Shown here piece by piece: positions 33,690 through 40,673 of a stretch of DNA of 64,000 nt. Location of the stretch: contig JAHCIA010000001.1 of NCBI GenBank assembly GCA_026129465.1, positions 1,745,964 to 1,809,963 of the forward strand, written 5' to 3'. The notes under the pieces were generated by a model. It saw only the letters and a list, made by a program, of their open reading frames with translations, was not told the origin of the DNA and did no database searches. The DNA comes from Flavobacteriales bacterium. GTDB lineage: Bacteria > Bacteroidota > Bacteroidia > Flavobacteriales_F > PHOS-HE28. A program made the position numbers and the translations under genes. Numbering within the stretch: the stretch's first letter is position 1; every line of letters starts with the position of its first letter.

Positions 33690-34631
33690 TCAACTATCCC
33701 GTTCGCGCCAGGTGAGCAGGATGAAGCAGAGGAAGAGTGCAGACACCGTGCTGAGCAGCACGATGAGCCAGCGGACGGGATAGACCTTCTTGTCGGCGAT
33801 CTCCGGATAGACCACCACGTTGGTGTAAGTGAGTTCCTTGGTCACGTCATTCACCACCTTCTCGTACTCGGTGAGCAGGCGGTCGTAGTTCTTGCGGAAG
33901 AGATCCCCCATTTCGGTCAACTCATTGAACTCGCCGCCCTTGCGCTCGAGTTCGCGGATCATGGCCCGCACCTCATCCACCCGGCCCTGGGGCGCACCGG
34001 CCTGGATCATGCGCACGAGACCCCGGGTGAGTTCCCGCACCTGGTCCTTGTAGGAGAGCAGGCCGGTCTCGCGGCGCAATACGTTCAGGCGCGCCTCTAC
34101 GGAATCGAGCTTCACGCGCTCGTGCCGCATGGCCCGCTCGGCGATCTCCAGCACCTCGAATGATTTCTCCCGCTGTAGGCGGCGCGCCAGCAGGTTCACC
34201 TGCTCCAGCATGGCCAGCACGAGGTCTCGCGCGCGGCGGGGATCCTCGTCGAGGATCTCGATCATCACGCTCTCATAGCGCGTCTTGCTGATCTCCACAC
34301 GGTCCTTGAACTCGTTGTACAGCACGAAATAGCCGCCCCGTTGGGTGGTGTCGGCCTCGTACACCGTGGCCAGGTCGAAACGCTTGATCAGGCTGTCGCG
34401 GATGCTGTTGCTCTCCAGCAGTTGAAGCAGCTGGTCGGTACGTGTCTCGGTGCTGTAGCTCGTGAGGTTCACGGGGTATACCGTGGCCATGGAGCGGTAG
34501 CGCGGCGTGATCACCATGGGCGAGGACAACAAGGCCCCGAGCAGGATGGCCACCACGGCCACCAGACCGAAGGTTCGCCACTTGCGGGCGATCAGGTCCA
34601 TGGACGCGCGGAAGGAGAGGTCGTCACGCAT
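33690..34631 (-). CDS. Wzz-type chain-length determinant protein (second copy)
   Basis: A 313-residue polysaccharide co-polymerase-like protein: N-terminal helix (about residues 20-42, TFGLVAVVAILLGALLSSPMVI), a long periplasmic part rich in heptad-like coiled coil (residues about 130-250), and a C-terminal helix (YPVRWLIVLLSTVSALFLCFILL). There is no cytoplasmic tyrosine-kinase domain. These proteins set the length of surface polysaccharides. I use the ATG at 34631, which overlaps the stop of the upstream Wzz gene by 8 nt; a GTG three codons earlier is less likely. It differs clearly in sequence from its neighbour, so the pair may act as a hetero-complex. Confidence 0.85.
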   Translation of the reverse strand: MRDDLSFRASMDLIARKWRTFGLVAVVAILLGALLSSPMVITPRYRSMATVYPVNLTSYSTETRTDQLLQLLESNSIRDSLIKRFDLATVYEADTTQRGGYFVLYNEFKDRVEISKTRYESVMIEILDEDPRRARDLVLAMLEQVNLLARRLQREKSFEVLEIAERAMRHERVKLDSVEARLNVLRRETGLLSYKDQVRELTRGLVRMIQAGAPQGRVDEVRAMIRELERKGGEFNELTEMGDLFRKNYDRLLTEYEKVVNDVTKELTYTNVVVYPEIADKKVYPVRWLIVLLSTVSALFLCFILLTWRERDS

Positions 34632-35643
34632 GGCTCGCACGGATCTTCCTGACGTTCTCCCGCACCACGATAAGCAACAGGGACAACAGGCTGCCCGAGA
34701 GGGTGCAGATGGCCACGACCAACCAGCGGATGGGATAGGCCTTCTTGTCGGCCGGCTGGGCCTTGTTCACCACGAACTTGTGCGGCAGGTCGCTGTCGCG
34801 ATCGGCTTGCGCCTGTTCCAGTTTCATCTTCAGGATGCTCAGGCGCTTGGTCTCATTGAAGATGCGGTCCTGGATGGTGACGTAGGTGCCACCATGCTCG
34901 GCCAGCACCTTGAAGCGGTCCTCGAACTCACGGACGGCGCGCTGGTCCCCTTTCACGATGGCCGCGCCCAGGTATTCGTTGTAGCGCTCGCTCTGGGTGT
35001 GGTAGTCATGCACGCCCAGTTGGCGCAGTTGCCGAAGGCTGTCGTCCATGGTGCGGATGCTCTCCTCCAGCAAGCGCACCTTGCGTTCCACAATGGTGAA
35101 TCCCTTCTCGGCACGCTCCAGCGCCATGTCCTTCCAAACGCTGTCCACATGGTCGCTGATGTAATTGGCGATATCGGCGGCGCGCTGTGGCTCGGGATCG
35201 AGCACGGTGACGCGTACGCTGCCGAACTTGGTGTACTCGAATTTGATGTGGTCCTCGTAGGCCTTGCGCAGTTCGCTTAGGCGGTGCTTCGCATCGGGCT
35301 TGATGCGGTACACGTCCAAAAGGTCGAAACGGTCGGCCACGCGGTCCCGGATCTGGTCACTTTGGAGCATCTGCAACAGTTGCTCGGCGTCCTGCTCATC
35401 GCCCAGGGCCAGGATATCGTCCCGGCCGGTGCTCATTTCGCTCAGCAGGGCCTTGGACACCGAGTTGGTGACGGCGGGGAACATGATCACCTCGCTCAGG
35501 TACAGGGGCCGGATGACGAAGGCCGCGACCAAGCCTGTGACCAGACCCAACAGCGTGACCACCCCGATCAGCCGCCGCCTGGCCCAGAGGAAGAGGACCA
35601 GATCGAATGAATCCATGGGTTGCTGACGCTGCGTGTCCTGCAT
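34624..35643 (-). CDS. Wzz-type chain-length determinant protein (first copy)
   Basis: A 339-residue protein with the same plan as the gene after it: helix at about residues 22-45 (RRLIGVVTLLGLVTGLVAAFVI), a conserved LYLSEVIMFPAV segment, a long coiled-coil region, and a last helix at about 305-325 (IRWLVVAICTLSGSLLSLLLIVV), no kinase domain. It should help control glycan chain length with the co-transcribed paralogue and the ligase/polymerase gene. The start at 35643 (MQDTQRQQPMD) is supported by a perfect TACATTTG box 22 nt upstream. Much of the longer open frame upstream is antisense to a lipoprotein gene. Confidence 0.87.
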   Translation of the reverse strand: MQDTQRQQPMDSFDLVLFLWARRRLIGVVTLLGLVTGLVAAFVIRPLYLSEVIMFPAVTNSVSKALLSEMSTGRDDILALGDEQDAEQLLQMLQSDQIRDRVADRFDLLDVYRIKPDAKHRLSELRKAYEDHIKFEYTKFGSVRVTVLDPEPQRAADIANYISDHVDSVWKDMALERAEKGFTIVERKVRLLEESIRTMDDSLRQLRQLGVHDYHTQSERYNEYLGAAIVKGDQRAVREFEDRFKVLAEHGGTYVTIQDRIFNETKRLSILKMKLEQAQADRDSDLPHKFVVNKAQPADKKAYPIRWLVVAICTLSGSLLSLLLIVVRENVRKIRASHA

Positions 35644-35665
35644 GGGGGCTTTTTCTGAAGAGGGC

Positions 35666-35673
35666 CAAATGTA
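35666..35673 (-). promoter_or_regulatory. Putative -7 element (TACATTTG) of the Wzz-Wzz-ligase operon
   Basis: Minus-strand TACATTTG is a perfect consensus match and ends 22 nt before the ATG at 35643. It is divergent from the TAGCTTTG box of the lipoprotein gene. Confidence 0.65.
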
Positions 35674-35762
35674 AGCCTTCCCGTGCAGGGCTGCCGCTGC
35701 CCTGGAACGCCCGTCCGGCGCGGCCCGGGGCACTTTTGCCGGGGCCTTGGGGAGCGCTGGCC

Positions 35763-35770
35763 TAGCTTTG
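35763..35770 (+). promoter_or_regulatory. Putative -7 element (TAGCTTTG) of the small lipoprotein gene
   Basis: TAGCTTTG is a perfect TAnnTTTG match ending 8 nt before the ATG at 35779, predicting a leader of only a few bases. Confidence 0.65.
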
Positions 35771-35778
35771 CCCCGGCC

Positions 35779-36042
35779 ATGCCCAGCCCCCTGCCCCGCA
35801 CCCTGCCGATCGCCCTGCTGCTGCTGGTGCTGGCCGCCTCGTGCCACCCGCATCCGGCCAAGTACCGGAGTTCCAAGCGGAAGGGCTGCGACTGTCCGAA
35901 ATGGAACCACGCTCCCCTGCGTGATGGGAACTCGGAGCATGCTATTTTCGGCCCCCCACCCGGCTCTTCACGGTCCATCGAAACCCGCTGGAAGCCCCGG
36001 CCACAGCACGAGAACGCCCATGCCCACCGTACGCGACCCTGA
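35779..36042 (+). CDS. Small lipoprotein with CDCPKW motif
   Basis: An 87-residue predicted lipoprotein: hydrophobic signal (residues 8-21, TLPIALLLLVLAAS) with candidate lipid-attachment Cys22 in LAASC, then a basic stretch SSKRKG and the motif CDCPKW (residues 37-42). The rest is Pro/Arg-rich and may be poorly constrained. Small Bacteroidota lipoproteins with a similar Cys-x-Cys-Pro motif exist, but no function is known to me. A perfect -7 box 8 nt upstream supports expression. The 3' end overlaps the SprT-like gene by 23 nt, an unusually long overlap here, so the true end of translation deserves a check. Confidence 0.6.
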   Translation: MPSPLPRTLPIALLLLVLAASCHPHPAKYRSSKRKGCDCPKWNHAPLRDGNSEHAIFGPPPGSSRSIETRWKPRPQHENAHAHRTRP

Positions 36043-36652
36043 GGAACTCCGCCGGTATCTGCCGGCCGGGGCCTGGCCCGTGGTGTCGCAATGGCTGCGG
36101 CGCAACCCGGTGCAGGTGCGGGTCGCGAGGCCACGCACCACCAAACTCGGCGATTTCCGCTGCGCCACACGCACCCAGCCCAACCGCGTGAGCGTGAACG
36201 CCGACCTGAACAAGTACGCCTTCCTCGTGACCCTGGTGCATGAGTTCGCGCACTTCTCGGTGCACGTGAGGACGCGCCGCTGGACGGCACCCCACGGCCC
36301 GGTATGGAAGGCCGAGTACCACCGCCTGATGCGGCCCTTCATGAGCCGCGCGGTGTTCCCCGCCGACGTGCTGCATGCCTTGGAACACCACCTGACGGAC
36401 GCGCCCGCGAGCAGTTGCACCGACCTTGGGCTCATGCGTGTGCTGCGCCGCTATGACCGCGACCAGCGGCCCATGCTGGATGAGATCCCCGAGCGCGCCG
36501 TGTTCCGTTTCAACGACCGCATCTTCGTGAAGGGTCCCCAGCTGCGCAAGCGTTTCAAGTGCCATTGCCTCAACGACCGGCGCGTGTATCTGATCGATCC
36601 GCTGGCGGAGGTGCATGTGAATGGCCCGCTCATCGTGCGCAAAGCAGGCTGA
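36020..36652 (+). CDS. SprT-like zinc metallopeptidase domain protein
   Basis: A 210-residue SprT-like protein. The zinc-binding motif HEFAHFSVH is at about residues 73-81, after a domain start WLRRNPVQVRVARPRTTKLGDF; a later zinc-ribbon-like segment has only FKCHC. SprT/Spartan-type domains are proteases, in eukaryotes acting on DNA-protein crosslinks; the bacterial role is unclear. The start at 36020 (MPTVRDPEELRRYL) fits the domain; a TATTTTCG box at 35943-35950 could serve it in addition to the lipoprotein promoter. It precedes the mannose-1-phosphate guanylyltransferase gene by 24 nt, a pairing often seen in Bacteroidota. Confidence 0.85.
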   Translation: MPTVRDPEELRRYLPAGAWPVVSQWLRRNPVQVRVARPRTTKLGDFRCATRTQPNRVSVNADLNKYAFLVTLVHEFAHFSVHVRTRRWTAPHGPVWKAEYHRLMRPFMSRAVFPADVLHALEHHLTDAPASSCTDLGLMRVLRRYDRDQRPMLDEIPERAVFRFNDRIFVKGPQLRKRFKCHCLNDRRVYLIDPLAEVHVNGPLIVRKAG

Positions 36653-36676
36653 CGCACCCAGGGCCAGTCCACCAGC

Positions 36677-37768
36677 ATGAGCGATCGTCACACCTATTGC
36701 GTGATCATGGCCGGCGGCATCGGCAGCCGTTTCTGGCCGTTGAGCCGAGACGCCCGCCCCAAGCAATTCCTGGACATTCTCGGGCTGGGGCGCAGCCTGT
36801 TACAGCTCACCTACGATCGCTTTCTGGCCCTGTGCCCGCCTGAGAACATCCTGGTGGTGACCAATGAGCGCTACGCCGCCCTGGTGCGCGAGCAACTGCC
36901 CGATCTGCCCGAAAGCCGCATCCTGTGCGAGCCCGCCCGCCGCAACACGGCGCCCTGTGTGGCCTATGCCACCCGGGTCATCGCCAGGCTGGACCCCGAT
37001 GCCCGCGTGATCGTGGCTCCCAGCGACCACCTGGTCCTGAAGGAGACCGCCTTCCATGATACGCTCCGTCTTGCCCTGGAGCAGGCCGCCGACGCGAAGC
37101 ACCTCGTCACTCTGGGCATCATGCCCACCCGCCCGGATACCGGCTACGGCTACATCCAGTTCAAATTGGAGGAGGGTGGCAAGCATCCCCGCGTGAAGCG
37201 GGTGCGCACCTTCACCGAGAAGCCCGACCACGACACGGCCCTGCGCTTCCTCGAGAGCGGCGACTTCCTGTGGAACTCCGGCATCTTCATCTGGCATGTG
37301 AAAGCCATCACCGCCGCCTTCCAGGAACACCTTCCGGAAATGGCGGCGCAGTTCGACGCTGGTGTGGCCCACTACGGCACGCCCGGTGAAAAGGCCTTCA
37401 TCGAAGGGCTCTATGCCCAAGTGGACAATGTGAGCATCGACTACGGGATCATGGAAAAGGCCGCGGATGTCTACACCGTCATGGGTGACTTCGGCTGGAG
37501 CGACCTGGGGACCTGGGGCAGCCTGTTCACCCACCTGCCCAAGGACGGCAAGAACAACGCGGTGGTGGGCGATGGTGTGCGCCTTTACGACTGCGGCCGG
37601 AACATGGTGCATGTCCACGATGGCCGCATCACCGTGCTGCAAGGGCTGGACGGCCATATCGTAGTGAGCACCCCGGAGGCCCTCCTCGTGTGCCGCTTGC
37701 AGGACGAGCAGCTTATCCGGCAGATCGTCAACGACCTGAAGGCCGACGGGGCCGACGATGCCCTCTGA
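36677..37768 (+). CDS. Mannose-1-phosphate guanylyltransferase
   Basis: A 363-residue nucleotidyltransferase making GDP-mannose from mannose-1-phosphate and GTP, precursor for surface glycans. The N-terminal signature MAGGIGSRFWPLSRDARPKQF holds the GGxGxR nucleotide-binding loop; CEPARRNTAPC, VAPSDHLV and FTEKPD follow in order, and WNSGIFIW is present. The protein lacks the C-terminal phosphomannose isomerase domain of bifunctional ManC/AlgA. It likely feeds the glycan assembly genes encoded on the other strand just upstream (Wzz, ligase). Confidence 0.93.
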   Translation: MSDRHTYCVIMAGGIGSRFWPLSRDARPKQFLDILGLGRSLLQLTYDRFLALCPPENILVVTNERYAALVREQLPDLPESRILCEPARRNTAPCVAYATRVIARLDPDARVIVAPSDHLVLKETAFHDTLRLALEQAADAKHLVTLGIMPTRPDTGYGYIQFKLEEGGKHPRVKRVRTFTEKPDHDTALRFLESGDFLWNSGIFIWHVKAITAAFQEHLPEMAAQFDAGVAHYGTPGEKAFIEGLYAQVDNVSIDYGIMEKAADVYTVMGDFGWSDLGTWGSLFTHLPKDGKNNAVVGDGVRLYDCGRNMVHVHDGRITVLQGLDGHIVVSTPEALLVCRLQDEQLIRQIVNDLKADGADDAL

Positions 37769-37771
37769 GCC

Positions 37772-38125
37772 ATGGGCACCGCCGGCCGGGTGACGCTGGT
37801 GGTCATGCTGGCCGTGGCGATCGTCCTGCTGTGGCATTTCACGCCCGGCCCGGACGATGGTTTCCAGGCCTGTGGTTTCCGCGCCATCACCGGCCATCGC
37901 TGCCCCGGCTGTGGCGCCACACACGCCCTGCACCACCTGCTGCACGGCCGCATCCTCGAAGCCTTCCAGCACAACGCCCTGGTGTTGCTGGCCCCGCCCC
38001 TGATGATGCTGCAGGCGGTTGTGGCGCGCCGCTGGCCCAAGCTACCCAACCCCCTGGCACCCATGGGCCTGGCCATCTGGGCCATGGTGGCGGCGATCTG
38101 GGCCATTTGGCGCGAATGGCCGTAG
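37772..38125 (+). CDS. DUF2752 family small membrane protein
   Basis: A 117-residue protein with three hydrophobic segments (about residues 5-22, 62-84 and 94-112) and the DUF2752 signature GHRCPGCGATHALHHLLHG at about residues 41-59, with two cysteines in CPGC. Its function is unknown. It begins 3 nt after the guanylyltransferase stop and is clearly co-transcribed with it. Confidence 0.88.
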   Translation: MGTAGRVTLVVMLAVAIVLLWHFTPGPDDGFQACGFRAITGHRCPGCGATHALHHLLHGRILEAFQHNALVLLAPPLMMLQAVVARRWPKLPNPLAPMGLAIWAMVAAIWAIWREWP

Positions 38126-38152
38126 GCGCAGGCAGCGCGCTGGGCCAGCCAC

Positions 38153-38160
38153 TACCTTGC
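38153..38160 (+). promoter_or_regulatory. Putative -7 element (TACCTTGC) of rnd
   Basis: TACCTTGC lies 29 nt before the rnd ATG at 38190, after the DUF2752 stop. It is the same variant as found before the flippase gene. Confidence 0.45.
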
Positions 38161-38189
38161 GCCCCGCCGCCGAGCATCCGTCCGCAGCG

Positions 38190-39323
38190 ATGACACCGCC
38201 AGAGCCTTACGAATTGATCACCGAGCCGGCCGTGCTGGCCGAGCGCTTGCGTGAGATCGGGTCGGAAAAGGTGCTGGCGCTGGATACCGAGGCTTCCAGC
38301 TTCCACCGCTACCGCGAAAGCGTCTGCCTGGTACAACTCAGTTCGCGGCAGCGCACCTGGTTGGTGGACCCGCTTGCCCTGCCCGACCTGGCCCCCCTTG
38401 GCTCCCTCCTGGCCGACCAGCGCATGGAAGTGGTGATCCACGATGCCGACTACGACCTGCGCATCCTGGCGAAGTACCACGGCATCCGCGTGGAGAACGT
38501 TTTCGACACGTTGGTGGCGGCGGAGTTGGTCAACGAACCGGAGATCGGTCTGGCCGCCTTGCTGGGCCGCCACTTGGGGATCCAGGTGGACAAAAAGTTC
38601 CAGAAGGCGGATTGGAGCAAGCGCCCCCTGCCGCGACCCATGCTGGACTACGCCGCCGGTGACACCAGCCACCTGATCGCGCTGCGCGACATCCTGGAAG
38701 CGCGGTTGAAGGCATTGGACCGCTGGAGCTGGGCCGAGGAGGAGTTCGCCCTGTTGACCGATGCGCCCTTCAATCTGCCGAACGAGGAGGAACCCGCCTT
38801 CCTGCGCATGAAAGGCGCCAAGACCCTCAAGCCGCACCAACTGGCCGTTCTGCGCGAAGTGCATGCCTGGCGAGAAAGCGTGGCGGCCAAGCAGGACCGC
38901 GCCACCTTCATGGTGCTTGGCAACGAGGTCCTGCTGTCCCTGGCCACAGACCCCCCCATGGACCTGAAGGGCCTGGACGGACGAAAGGGACTTTCACCCA
39001 AGTTGGTGGAACGGCATGGACGCGCCATTCTTCAGGCCGTGAAGCGTGGAGTAGATATGCCCAAGGAAGAATGGCCGCGCATCCCCAAGCCCAAGCGCTG
39101 GCAACGCGACGACGAATACGAAGAGCGCCTCAAACGGCTGAAGCAAATGCGCGACGCACTGACCAGCGCGCACGAGTTGCGTCCCGGCATCGTGGCGGCC
39201 AACCAGCTGCTCATGGACATCGCCCGCACCAAGCCCGGCGATCTGGAAGCGCTGGCCGCGCTGCCGGGCATACGCCGCTATCAAGTGCGGCATTTTGGGG
39301 AGGAGTTGTTGAAGGTCGTATAG
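38190..39323 (+). CDS. rnd: Ribonuclease D
   Basis: A 377-residue 3'-5' exoribonuclease that trims tRNA and other RNA ends. The DEDD exonuclease domain has LALDTEASSFHRY (Asp, Glu), VVIHDADYDLRIL (Asp) and YAAGDTSHLIAL (Tyr/Asp); an HRDC domain follows from about residue 215 (HQLAVLREVHAWRESVAAKQDR), and a second helical RNA-binding module ends the protein. I start at the ATG at 38190 (MTPPEPYELI), which follows a TACCTTGC box; the longer frame upstream overlaps the DUF2752 gene. Confidence 0.92.
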   Translation: MTPPEPYELITEPAVLAERLREIGSEKVLALDTEASSFHRYRESVCLVQLSSRQRTWLVDPLALPDLAPLGSLLADQRMEVVIHDADYDLRILAKYHGIRVENVFDTLVAAELVNEPEIGLAALLGRHLGIQVDKKFQKADWSKRPLPRPMLDYAAGDTSHLIALRDILEARLKALDRWSWAEEEFALLTDAPFNLPNEEEPAFLRMKGAKTLKPHQLAVLREVHAWRESVAAKQDRATFMVLGNEVLLSLATDPPMDLKGLDGRKGLSPKLVERHGRAILQAVKRGVDMPKEEWPRIPKPKRWQRDDEYEERLKRLKQMRDALTSAHELRPGIVAANQLLMDIARTKPGDLEALAALPGIRRYQVRHFGEELLKVV

Positions 39324-39338
39324 GTTTTTGGAGCCTGC

Positions 39339-39360
39339 CCTGCCTGCCCACAGGCAGGGT
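39339..39360. repeat. Palindromic dispersed repeat, copy 2 (possible terminator of rnd)
   Basis: CCCTGCCTG and CAGGCAGGG form a perfect 9-bp stem with a CCCA loop, 15 nt after the rnd stop. It shares its core with copies at 18045 and 46769 and could end rnd transcription before the sulfur island. Confidence 0.65.
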
Positions 39361-39419
39361 TGTGCAGGAGGTTGGATACTGGCCAACCTCCACCCGATCA
39401 AGCCTCAACTTCCAGCCTC

Positions 39420-39435
39420 GGTGACCCAAGTCACA
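39420..39435. promoter_or_regulatory. CRP/FNR-family box of the arsR-tauE-cstB unit
   Basis: GGTGACCCAAGTCACA matches the CRP consensus TGTGA-N6-TCACA at all but the first base and is a perfect GTGAC/GTCAC palindrome. It ends 22 nt before the TACTTTTG box, which puts its centre near -42 to the predicted start, the class II activator position. The same box at the same spacing precedes the rhodanese gene at 48457. Confidence 0.7.
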
Positions 39436-39442
39436 TTATCAC

Positions 39443-39458
39443 ATAGCGATACGGCTAT
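39443..39458. promoter_or_regulatory. Candidate ArsR operator (ATAGC-N6-GCTAT)
   Basis: ATAGC (39443-39447) and GCTAT (39454-39458) form an inverted repeat between the CRP-type box and the -7 element, touching the latter. A repressor bound here would block the promoter. A related ATAG/CTAT repeat with longer arms lies at 48348, before the second sulfur unit. Confidence 0.4.
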
Positions 39459-39465
39459 ACTTTTG
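39458..39465 (+). promoter_or_regulatory. Putative -7 element (TACTTTTG) of arsR
   Basis: TACTTTTG is a perfect TAnnTTTG match ending 8 nt before the ATG at 39474. No clear -33 TTTG is present at the right distance, fitting dependence on the activator box at 39420. Confidence 0.65.
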
Positions 39466-39473
39466 TGCTGTTG

Positions 39474-39800
39474 ATGAACGCGCACATGACCATGAACTCT
39501 CTGGATGAACGCGTGGGCAGTGACAAGCTGGCCAAGGCGAGTGAACTCCTTCGTACCGCCGCGCATCCGCAGCGCCTGGCCATTCTCGACCTGTTGGGGC
39601 GCAGCGTGCGATTGTGCAACCGGGAGATCCAGGAGATGCTCGGCATCGAACAGGCCATCCTCAGCCAGCACCTCACCCTGATGCGTGACAAGGGGCTGCT
39701 GGAATTCGAGAAGGAAGGCAAATTCACCTTCTGGCACCTGAAGCGGCCCGAGTTCTTGAAGATCGTGAACTGCCTGGAGCATTGCTGCGATACCCTTTGA
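39474..39800 (+). CDS. ArsR/SmtB family transcriptional regulator
   Basis: A 108-residue winged-helix regulator: helix pair with LLRTAAHPQRLAILDLLGRS, recognition region NREIQEMLGIEQAILSQHLTLMRDKGLL, wing EFEKEGKFTFWHLKRP. Cysteines occur at CNRE (near residue 46) and in the C-terminal NCLEHCCDTL. Paired cysteines act as persulfide sensors in the BigR/SqrR branch of this family, so sulfide or persulfide sensing is a reasonable inference from context, though the positions were not aligned. The ATG at 39474 is chosen over the GTG at 39465, which lies inside the -7 box. It starts the sulfur island, and tauE follows 2 nt after its stop. Confidence 0.85.
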   Translation: MNAHMTMNSLDERVGSDKLAKASELLRTAAHPQRLAILDLLGRSVRLCNREIQEMLGIEQAILSQHLTLMRDKGLLEFEKEGKFTFWHLKRPEFLKIVNCLEHCCDTL

Positions 39801-39802
39801 GC

Positions 39803-40615
39803 ATGGAGATCATCGGCTACATAGGCGCTGTCATCATGGGTCTCTCCCTCGGCCTCATCGGCGGGGGTGGCAGCATCCTCACCGTGCCCATCCTCGTGTA
39901 TCTTTTCCATGTGGACGCTGTGCTCGCCACGGCCTACTCCCTGTTCATCGTGGGCCTCACCAGCCTGATCGGCAGTGGCAGCCACATGCGCTTGGGCAAC
40001 ATCCACTGGCGCACGGCCATCGTCTTCGGCATACCGAGCATTCTGGCCGTTTACGCCACACGTGCCTGGCTGGTGCCCTGGTTGCCTGATCCGCTTTTCA
40101 CGATGGGCGACACGGCCGTGACCAAGGCCTTGGGCATGCTCATCTTCTTCGCCTTGCTGATGGTGGCAGCGGCCTACAGCATGATCAAGAAACCCAAGGC
40201 GCCGCTCGGCCCTGACCAGCGCGCCGAAGAGGCCATCAGATTCAACTACCCGCTGATCCTGGCCGAAGGTGTCATCGTGGGCACCATCACCGGTCTGGTG
40301 GGCGCAGGAGGAGGATTCCTCATCATACCCGCACTCGTGCTGCTGGCCAAACTGCCGATGAAACAGGCCGTGGGCACCTCGCTGATCATCATCGCCGCCA
40401 AGAGCCTGTTGGGCTTCCTGGGCGACCTCAAGGGCGGCGAGTCCATCGACTGGGGCTTCCTGGGCATCTTCAGCGCGGTGGCCATCGGCGGCATCCTGCT
40501 CGGCAGCATGCTCAGCAAGCGCATCCCCAACGAAAAACTCAAACCCGCCTTCGGATGGTTCGTGCTCGTGATGGGCGTGTACATCATCGGAAGGGAGCTC
40601 TCGCAACTCTCCTAA
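39803..40615 (+). CDS. TauE/SafE family sulfite or sulfonate exporter
   Basis: A 270-residue membrane protein with about eight helices and the TauE/SafE pattern: GLSLGLIGGGGSILTVPILVY near the N-terminus and a matching second-half motif GTITGLVGAGGGFLIIPALVL. This internal duplication is typical. The family exports sulfite, sulfoacetate and related anions. In Staphylococcus a TauE protein lies with CstB in the cst operon, and the same pairing appears here: a sulfite exporter would remove the product of the persulfide dioxygenase encoded 58 nt downstream. Start at the ATG at 39803, directly behind arsR. Confidence 0.9.
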   Translation: MEIIGYIGAVIMGLSLGLIGGGGSILTVPILVYLFHVDAVLATAYSLFIVGLTSLIGSGSHMRLGNIHWRTAIVFGIPSILAVYATRAWLVPWLPDPLFTMGDTAVTKALGMLIFFALLMVAAAYSMIKKPKAPLGPDQRAEEAIRFNYPLILAEGVIVGTITGLVGAGGGFLIIPALVLLAKLPMKQAVGTSLIIIAAKSLLGFLGDLKGGESIDWGFLGIFSAVAIGGILLGSMLSKRIPNEKLKPAFGWFVLVMGVYIIGRELSQLS

Positions 40616-40673
40616 CCCACGGGCGCATCATGATGCCCCCCAACCAACCCACAACAAACAACCTCCCCTTACC

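Noticed and set aside
39465-39473. GTG start for the ArsR regulator at 39465
   Set aside because: The codon lies within the end of the -7 element, so it could not be part of the transcript; ATG at 39474 is preferred.
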